This document shows, one piece after another, positions 56,261 to 64,000 of a stretch of 64,000 bases of DNA; the first letter of the stretch is position 1; every line of letters begins with the position of its first letter. The notes beneath the pieces were generated by a model that had not been told where the DNA came from, ran no database searches, and saw only the letters and a list, made by a program, of their open reading frames with translations. The DNA comes from Pollenia angustigena. Lineage: Eukaryota; Arthropoda; Insecta; Diptera; Polleniidae. Location: positions 221,816,208-221,880,207 of the forward strand of contig OV884058.1 in the NCBI GenBank assembly GCA_930367215.1, read 5' to 3'. Both the position numbers and the translations under genes were made by a program.

Positions 56261-57358
56261 TGCCCGTTAAAATCAAAAGTTGGATTTATTTAGGTCTCAC
56301 TAGCCAATTTGGTGGGTATTAATAAAAAAACAACTCAAACATTTTTAGGACGATCGGCGAAGGCTAAGGGGACGGCCCACCAAAGTTTGAGAAAAATTAT
56401 AATTTTACATGAAATCTGACTTTTATGTTTAATAACTTAGAAAATATTAATTTTGTAGAAAATTTGTTCACAAGTTTTTTTTTATCTCTTATTAAACAAA
56501 ATAAACTTAAAATATCGAAAAAGCCACTAAAAAATCTAATTTTTAATTCATTAAAGAAACGCATTTTCTATGAATTAGTTTTGTTGAAAAATATTTTTAT
56601 TATTTATTTAAAAAAAAAACCGACCAGCCGGGCAACTGGCGTTTCACCCAAATTCGGGTACGCTGAATTCAGTGGTGCTAACCGTTTTTAGGTTAGCTCT
56701 TGTTTTCAAAATTTCGAAAACGGAGGAGGTTGCACAGCGTAACTCAAAAACGGTTTAGTTTATAAAATAAACTAAAAAAACGAAATTCCACAAAAATATT
56801 ACCTTTAACCATTGTTATAGGTTTTTCTAACATGCGTAGTCGTTTTAGAAACCAAATTTTTTTTTGGCAATGGGGATAAAACAAATTATGTGAGGTTGGT
56901 CATACTTTTGACCCAACTGAGGGCAATCTTGACGCTGTAGTGGCCAAATTTTAGAATTATATTAAACCGGCATATTTGTATGGGAGTGGAGGATGCAAGG
57001 CAATTATGTTTTAAGAAAATGTTAAGCACGAAAAACTAATGAAGGTCCGCCATATATTTAATCCCCCTTGGGCCGATTCCTTGGCAGTTCTGGGGCTTTT
57101 TCTTCAATATATTTCTAGCTGTGTTGACAATTTTATTTGAGAGCCCCCTTAAAGAATAAAGAAAGCATGCAGGTATATTACAGGGATGATAAATGAGAAA
57201 ACCAATATCGTACTTACGAACTTCTAAAATCGTACTTTTTCGACCCCAATAGTAATAAATATTTTTTTTTTATAAAAGAAAAAGACTTGTTTCGGTTACA
57301 CTTGAAACCATTGGTACATAAGGTCTATTTCGTTCCTTTGTTTTTATAATATTTTGCC

Positions 57359-57742
57359 ATGAAGCCTTATATGCTGCCGCTGATACTTGATTTAGAATGT
57401 GGCATATGCAATCGTCCAATGATTAAGTGCAAAAATCTATTCACAATAGCGAAGTTTAGTGTTTGGTGCAAATGGTCTTGCAAAGAGCAAATGCAAAAAA
57501 TCATAGCTGTTTTGTTAAATCCAACAACAACATACACAGAGTTTATTTATCATAAAAACGCTACGAAATTTTGCATTTGCACTTTGGCAAAACCATTTGC
57601 ACCAAAGACTGAAATCAGTTTATATTCATTGGACAGTAAATACGAGTTGCCATTTTATATCAATTATAAATATTTAGGTTTGAAAAATTTGGAAATAGTA
57701 CCAAATGAGTCACGGTGGTACCACCGTACTTTTTGGCTTTGA
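57359..57742 (+). CDS. Orphan 127-codon ORF, Cys-rich, product unknown
   Basis: ATG at 57359 to TGA at 57740-57742. Normal-looking mixed composition, unlike the Lys/Phe-rich chance ORFs nearby. Cys pattern: LECGICNRPMIKC near residue 13, VWCKWSCKEQ near 35-44, KFCIC near 70, which could bind zinc. No family recognised. The last 12 or so residues (from about 57709) are encoded by the AGGGTG element inserted there, so the original reading frame is truncated at its 3' end. It lies in an otherwise transposon-rich intron; it may be a fragment of an unknown transposon protein or of a host gene exon. Confidence 0.35.
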   Translation: MKPYMLPLILDLECGICNRPMIKCKNLFTIAKFSVWCKWSCKEQMQKIIAVLLNPTTTYTEFIYHKNATKFCICTLAKPFAPKTEISLYSLDSKYELPFYINYKYLGLKNLEIVPNESRWYHRTFWL

Positions 57743-58232
57743 ATTGTAGCAAAAAGTACAATTGCACCAACTTTATCAACCGTGGTACGTTAGAAACAAA
57801 GGATATGGGTTTGACTATTTTTTTTAAGCAAACGCACACAAACACAAATATTAAAGCTGAATTGACGTGTGTAAGAAAAAACAGTTCTAAAGAAAAAATT
57901 CGCATCAATGCTGCTGTTTACTTTTTATTTTAATTAGGTTTTGTTCAATATGAGTTTTAGAGAAAACTTGTTAAGGCAAAAGTTGTTGGAAACTTTACTA
58001 ACAACAACTTCTTAGAAAACGATTTTTATGTAAAATTAACATTTTCCTAAATATAAGTCATACAAGTCGGACTTTACGATTTTTCTCAAACTTTGGCGGG
58101 CTTGAGGTACGGCTTAGCCTTCGCCGATCGTCCTAAAAATTTTTTGGAATTGTTTTTTTTTATCAATATCCACCAAATTGGCGAGTGAGACCTAAATAAA
58201 TCCAACTTTTGAATTTAACGGTCACCCTAATG
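57709..58232 (+). mobile_element. AGGGTG-end element, copy 2
   Basis: CACGGTGGTACCACCGTACT at 57709 to AACGGTCACCCT at 58232; inverse of 55737-56260 and, at its right end, of 56259-56400. It truncates the ORF at 57359. Confidence 0.65.
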
Positions 58233-59322
58233 TACATATAAAAAAAATGTCATGAAAAAAACTATTAATTCAATTGCATAATTTATTTTTGCATCTATGA
58301 ACTTATGCGTCAATTACGGATGGCAACTAAACTGAAGTTGAGTTTTCAGCAGCGAAATCCGGCAATGCCGCTCATGATAAAATCAATACTCATATTATAA
58401 AGCTGAAAAGTTTGTATGCTTCTATGTTTGTAAGAGGTAATCTCTTCAACAAAAACAAAATAAAGATTGGAAACTCCTAACGGACATAGGCTATATTAGG
58501 GGCGCTAAACCTCTTATTATATCCTCACTCATATCTCCAAAACATAAAGAAACATCAATAAAATGTAATACTTTAGAAAAATAAGCGAAGGTGTCTGGTG
58601 TCTTTTTTGAAATTCGGCCCTTTTAGGGAGTAAACGCGTTAAACCTGAATTTTGATTCTTTTTTGTCACCAAGTCTATCTTTTAAACCAATAAACGTAAA
58701 AACAAATATTATATCACGTTCGAAACTTATCTTACAAAATACAAATTCGGTACTTTTTAGAAATTCGAACGTTTAAGGGGTGAAATTCGTAACTATTGTT
58801 GGTACTTTTTCTACAAAGTATTTTTCTCCATTCTTTAGCGTATATGTATTAAATGGGCTCCCACTACAATATTTAAATTTTTGATACTTCAATGAGGAGA
58901 AAAATTAACAAAAAGGGGAATTCGGAAAATTAAATTTCCTTTATATATATTATTGATTTATGTGTTTTGGCCAAAGTGTTGAATTTTTTGTTTTAAATAT
59001 AATCTTTTGGTAAGCTTATTGGGCCTACATTTTTCAATGTAAATTAAAAACACCTTTAATTACATTTTTTTCCCAACGTTTCGTCAATTTTTGTTGACTT
59101 CTTCAGGGAATCTCTAAACGAGCATTTTATATTAATAACTTATAAAATTGAAGAGAAATGTGGACCTAGGAACATAAAATTCAACATACAATATCCTGGC
59201 TGATAAGATTCTATGGGGGAACTTTTTTGGTCTTTAACTGGTAGTTTTTAAATTTTCGTCCTGAGTGAATGAAAATTTTTAAATTAAAAAACACAAAATT
59301 TTTAAATTTTCATTCACTGAGT
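58233..59322. other. Unassigned repeats, no gene
   Basis: Contains a GGATGGCAACTAAACTGAAG copy of the 7270 family (58318), and a small hairpin at about 59263-59325 (AGTGAATGAAAATTTTTAAA and its inverse). No ORF of interest. Confidence 0.4.
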
Positions 59323-60803
59323 AATTCTAAGTCGATTTTGCCATGTCCGTCTGTCTGTTCGTCTGTTGAAAACACGCTCACTTTCGAAAAACTCAAAAAG
59401 AAATTAACAAACTTGGTGTCAAATAGCTTATAGTTATCCTAAGCAGTTTGGGATTGAAATCCAGCAAAATCGGTTCAGTATGATCAGAGCTATGAATCAA
59501 AATGTGGAACCACCACCTAAAAAAAATTGATAATTTTGTTACAAAAGCTAACATAGGCCCCATAACCCATCTAGGCCCCATAACCCATCTTCCGGAAAAC
59601 AGTTTAGTACGCATAAAACCGTAAAAAATAATGATAACATAACAAAATTTGGTACATCAAAGTATTATAGGACTAGAATTAAGACTGTGTAATTTCGTGA
59701 ACATCTGTCCATAATATACCATAGGCCCCATATAAACCTTACTCCCGGAAAACAGCTTAGTACGCCTAAAAACGTAAAAAAGAATGCTATCATAACAAAA
59801 TTTGATACATCACAGTTTTATAGAACTAGAAATGACACTGTGAAATTTCGTGAAGATCGGTCTAAAATTTACCCTGGGCCCCATATAAACCCTACTCCCG
59901 GAAAACAGCTTAGTACGCCTAAAGACGTAAAAAATAATGCTATCATAACAAAATTTGATACATCACAGTTTTATAGAACTAGAAATGACACTGTGAAATT
60001 TCGTGAAGATCGGTCTAAAATTTACCCTGGGCCCCATATAAACCCTACTCCCGGAAAACAGCTTAGTACGCCTAAAAACGTAAAAAATAATGCTATCATA
60101 ACAAAATTTGATACATCACAGTTTTATACAACTAGAAATGACATTGTGAAATTTCGTGAAGATCGGTATAAAATTTACCCTGGGCCCCTTATAAACCCTA
60201 CTCCCGGAAAACAGTTTAGTGCGCCTGAAACCTTAAAAAATAGATATATAACTAGAAATGGCACTGTGAAATGTCGTGAAGATTGATCTATAATTTACCA
60301 TAGGTCCCATATAAAGTCCACTCTAGTTAAATAATTAAATACGCCTAAAACCGTAGCAGATATTTTGTGATATACGGTCCACAATTTACCTTAGATCGCA
60401 TTTTAGCAGCCTTCTGAAATTCACTGCAAACGCTTAAACTAATTGCACCGCTGTATTGAAACTTATGTTTTTTAATACCAGAAATCACTCTGCAGAATTT
60501 GGGATTATTGGTTCATAGCTTCAATATAAATTGCCCTCCTGAAAATCATTTAGGTTCGGCTTAAAATGGTACGAATCATGATATTTAACTTAAGCTAGCA
60601 TAAATTGCTAAAAAATAAAGTTATAAAACTTTCTGATTGTCAGTCAATTATTTAATATATGTCTAAACCGCAACCAATTTTAATGCAGATGTCTGTTTTT
60701 ATAAAGATTATAATAATAAATAGACATTATACAGATATTACTCCTAAAACATTCGAACTGTCGGTGAAGGGTATCCGGCACAGCCGAATATAGCACTCTA
60801 ACT
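59323..60803 (+). repeat. Dispersed dipteran repeat with a 153-bp tandem array
   Basis: Runs from a CCATGTCCGTCTGTCTG head to a GTGAAGGGTATCCGG tail. Between about 59563 and 60300 a unit of 153 bp is repeated about five times: TGAAGATCGG (or variant) at 59698, 59851, 60004, 60157 and, after a 33-bp deletion, 60277. Since 153 = 3 x 51, one frame stays open for 148 codons; I do not regard it as a gene. Confidence 0.8.
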
Positions 60804-61373
60804 TGTTTTTATTTTCGTTAATATTGGACCAATGAACATAAAATTAAACATGCAAGGTCCTGAGTGGATGAGAATCTGTAAGAGAAATTTTTCTTGATAC
60901 TTTGTATTACTCTAACTGGTGCTAACTTAGGATAGGGTTCAGGGCCGCTAAACCTCCAATATTCAGAAAATATATTTAATCGTTTTAGAAGAGATCTATT
61001 AGAGCAATAGTTTCCGTACTCAAAAGAAAGCCATTTTAACATGAGTACGCTGGCCATATACTTACTACATACAGCATATGCAGCTTTATTACGACTTCTA
61101 ATGCTACTAAAATATGCTACCTAACATATTTTGCTCTCTCTCTCTCTACTGCTGTTCTGTTAGTTAAGTACATATTTGCTTTAAATTTTAGAATACATAT
61201 AACTAAAACTATTTCTTCTTAATTTTAAAAAGTGACAGTCTTTTTTCGTTCTTCGTTCTTCAAATTGGTGTCTCCATTTGTGAAGTGGCTTGCACATAAC
61301 CTACAATTTATTGCAGAATAAAAAAGTGCACCGCTTGACATTCTTTAAGAAAATATTGAATTTCAGTAGCATT

Positions 61374-62640
61374 TTTTTTATACCCTCCACAACGAGTTGT
61401 GAACATACTCGGGTTTTCATTCCGTGCGAAACTTTTTTAATACTCATCAAAGACAACAAAAAAATATATATTCTTGGTCCATGAGTAATTTTAAATCGAT
61501 ATAACCATGACCGTCACTTTCGAATAACTCAAATGAAAATAACAATATTGATGTCTAACTAGTTCTTCTAAGCAGATTGAGATTGAAATCCGAAAAATCG
61601 GTTTAGTAGGAAAGGTATTGGAGAAAAATTTAGTCAGTCATAAATTTGTAACTACCCGTCACCACCATCCATCAACTTGGTAAGAACAGCTTGTCGTACA
61701 TGAATTCTACTCGTGTAGACTTTTCATGTTTATGTTTCGTCCATGTGCTGCCATCGTTGCCTAAAAATTCGTCTTAGCATCCTTGTGCGCCATGATGTTG
61801 GCCATACAATGTTTTTTCTGTATACAACCAAACGCACAACAACAAAATGTGGTCAATCAGAACATGAACATCAACACGTATTCGCCACATACAAGAACGT
61901 GAACAAATTAATACCGTTGCTCTGCCGGCGTTATGTTCATGTCATGTTCTAATCGAAAGCGCATGGAGACGTGGGGTAAGATTAGCAACTACTCCGCCAA
62001 ATTTGGTCAAATTGGTTCCATATCAAGCCCACTTTTTCAAATCATTTGAATATGCCTTTAACCGAAGCAAATATAGATAGTGTGGTAAAATTTGGCCCAA
62101 TAAAGCTTTGTATAGCCAGAAATTACACCATGTACTACATATTGTGATAATCGGTCCATAATTAACCATAGATTTTATATAAAACGGCCGTTTTGAGAAT
62201 CATTATGTTCTAAGCATTATGGTCTAATTAAGGTTTTTGTAATACTAGAAATCACTCTACTGAATTTAGCGATAAGCGATCGGTTATTTACGGAAGCTTT
62301 ATTATTAAACACCCCTCCTGAAATTCACTTTAATATGCTTAATAATATTTCTGAAATAAATCAATCACCACTATCGTGAATGAAAATTTCTTGGGAGTTT
62401 TTCCCCTTTTTTACATTTTTCCTATGTTAATTCAGTTGTTTAAAGGGGAAAAGGGAAAAAACTCTCAAGGAATTTTTATTCACTATAGGGGTGATTATAA
62501 ATATCTTATTTAAATAAGGCGACGATTTATAATTCCGTGATGTTAGCTTTTATAAAGATTGGCTTTTATAGATACCATAAAAATCCCATTCCTGAAACAT
62601 TCGAACTCTCGGTGGAGTTAACCACTTTTATAGCCTTTTT
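61374..62640. repeat. Second copy of the TATACCCTCCAC dispersed repeat
   Basis: TTTATACCCTCCACAACGAG (61378) starts the same kind of repeat as 17609, with ACCATGACCGTC and TCGGTCCATAATTAACCATA-like phrases, and a degenerate ACATTCGAACTCTCGGTGGA tail near 62600. Interrupted by the MITE at 62363. Confidence 0.5.
62363..62496. mobile_element. Foldback MITE, 134 bp, related to 8061-8178
   Basis: AATCACCACTATCGTGAATG and the inverse of AATCACCCCTATAGTGAAT; the loop side shares TGTTAATTCA with the 8061 element. Inserted in a dispersed repeat. Confidence 0.7.
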
Positions 62641-64000
62641 ACACTTGTCAACATTTAACATCTAGCATTAATTTTCGAAGATGTTTAAATTTTCCCATAA
62701 GAAATACATAGAGCTAAAAATCAAAATTTTTCAATATCTCTACAAAATGATTCTATCTCATTTTGTTCCCTTTTATATCGTTCTATTTTTTTAGAGTGTC
62801 ATCCAGCATTACCGCTCAAAATTTTCAAAAAGGGGCACAAAAAGGGGATTTTCCAAAAAAAAGAGGAATTCTGAGAAAAAAGGGGCAAGTTTAAAAACAG
62901 GAAAATTAAAAAAAAAAAACAAACATATGTATTTATTAAATTATTTTCATCGAAATCTAATCATACCAAAAAATAAACTTCATATAGCGAAAAAAATCTT
63001 ATTTTGAAGAGAGAAATCTTAAAATTTTTTATAACAAGGGCAAAAAAGTAAAAATTATTAATTTTTTTTATAAGAACATATGTACTTCTTTTTATGGAAA
63101 CTATTTAAATTGAAATACATAATATTTATAAAAATTAAATTGGTTTTTAGTTAAATTTTTTTTACAAATTTTTCTAAAAATAAATTTTGAAAAACCCATA
63201 AACAACAAGCTGATACAAAACCTTGTTATTTTAAAAATTGACTGTTTAAGAAACTGTGAAAAAATTATTTATTTTGTACAAACAAACTTAAAGTTAAAAA
63301 TCTTAATTTGTGAAAAAAATCTTTAAATCATATTTTGGTCAAAAAATCTTCATTCTGGCAACGCTGAGATCGAGCTTAAAATAGTGTAATAATATGATTT
63401 GAGACAAAAAAACTTTACATTTAAATAGAAAGACATATGTATACATTAGGGTGGCGTCGAAATTTCAACTTTCTATTTTCGCAAATGCCCAGGCGGAATA
63501 TTGTGCCGATTGGTCTAAAATATAAGTGGCAAGAATATCAGCAATATCGGGCAACTTTAAGTGCTGCCCCAAAGAGGTCAAAGGTCACATTTAAGTAAAT
63601 TCTATATTTTTATTAGGAAGTTTTTTGTTCTTTAATTTTATGAAGGATGGTTAGAATATTTTGTGAATATTTTTTGGAAGAAACATATAATTAATATGCC
63701 TGATATACCGGCAGGAACTGGTTTGAAATTTAAGATTCTCTTGAATAAAATAATATTACATATAAGGCACAGGCACTCGTGTTCAACACAACCGCGTCGA
63801 ACACTGGAAAGTTTAACGGAGCGTGAAACCTTTTAGAAAAAAGAATTGGGAGAAATATTTAATTTCTTGGATGCAGAAATCATATTTTTGAAATTGTCTT
63901 TTCTGCTGTATTCAAGGAAGCAAACGTTGTAGCATCTTCTGGTCCGGAAATATTTGGGGTATTCACAAGGTGTGCTATCATGTTGTATTGTCATAATGTT
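62641..64000. other. Right end of window, AT-rich transposon debris
   Basis: 62804-63366 has ends CAGCATTACCG and GGCAACGCTG and GGGGCA/AAAGGGG words like the left end of the hAT-like element at 26735, but no duplication. 63448 starts a TAGGGTGGCG repeat. No DENND5 exon or other gene was recognised. Confidence 0.4.

Larger units (their letters stand above)
42693..64000 (+). other. Intron 2 of the DENND5-like gene (at least 21.3 kb)
   Basis: Starts GTGAGT at 42693 and has no recognisable downstream DENND5 exon before the window ends. Filled with mobile elements, listed separately. Confidence 0.75.

Noticed and set aside
59840..60286. 148-codon repetitive ORF
   Set aside because: It is an artefact of a 153-bp tandem repeat with a period divisible by three.

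Overview
The window looks like nuclear DNA of a higher fly, probably a calyptrate (blow fly, house fly or similar). It is very AT-rich, its three recognisable host genes are closest to Drosophila proteins I know, introns range from 62 bp to more than 25 kb, and almost all intergenic and intronic DNA is transposon-derived. The genus is inference; the sequence does not name the organism.

Host genes. (1) Minus strand, 39-524: first coding exon of a CYHR1/ZTRAF1-type zinc-finger protein (fly CG32486), running off the left edge. (2) Plus strand, about 1727-2502: a four-exon DUF4806-like gene with good splice sites but two in-frame stops, so a probable pseudogene. (3) Minus strand, 9606-11185: a complete two-exon SR-type splicing factor, Drosophila Srp54 (SREK1-like), 505 aa with a 62-bp intron. 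(4) Plus strand: first two coding exons (16529-17102 and 42583-42692) of a DENND5/Rab6IP1-type DENN protein (fly CG18659). They are separated by a 25.5-kb intron, and the following intron runs past the right edge. About 75% of the window therefore lies in two introns of the DENND5 gene.

Mobile DNA. The rest is a dense, repeatedly nested set of DNA transposons. I could bound many by terminal inverted repeats (TIRs) plus target-site duplications (TSDs): MITEs with 3-bp TTA/TAA duplications (PIF/Harbinger, Tourist-like), many hAT-like elements with 8-bp duplications, a piggyBac-like element with TTAA ends and a broken DDD transposase (39483-42131), a Tc1-like relic split by a hAT element (36152-38206), a non-autonomous Helitron carrying a foldback insertion (20974-22343), and decayed non-LTR retrotransposons (5090-7265, about 25160-26520, about 53990-54800). 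Nesting reaches five levels around 47.4-51.8 kb.

Layout: 0-2.5 kb CYHR1 exon and DUF4806 pseudogene; 2.6-9 kb repeats and a LINE; 9.6-11.2 kb Srp54; 11.8-15.9 kb a nested foldback/MITE cluster; 16.5-17.1 kb DENND5 exon 1; 17.1-42.6 kb intron with hAT, Helitron, MITE, SINE-like tandem array, Tc1 and piggyBac material; 42.6-42.7 kb DENND5 exon 2; 42.7-64 kb intron with nested hAT elements and tandem repeats.

The genes do not form a pathway. No rRNA, true tRNA gene, CRISPR array or prokaryotic feature was seen. The least explained items are a 577-bp tandem array with a Pol III-like B box (28632-31327), a family of hAT elements with diverged subterminal repeats, an element with many copies of a GTCGCTTAATACA-like motif (44611-45895), and an orphan 127-codon ORF (57359-57742).
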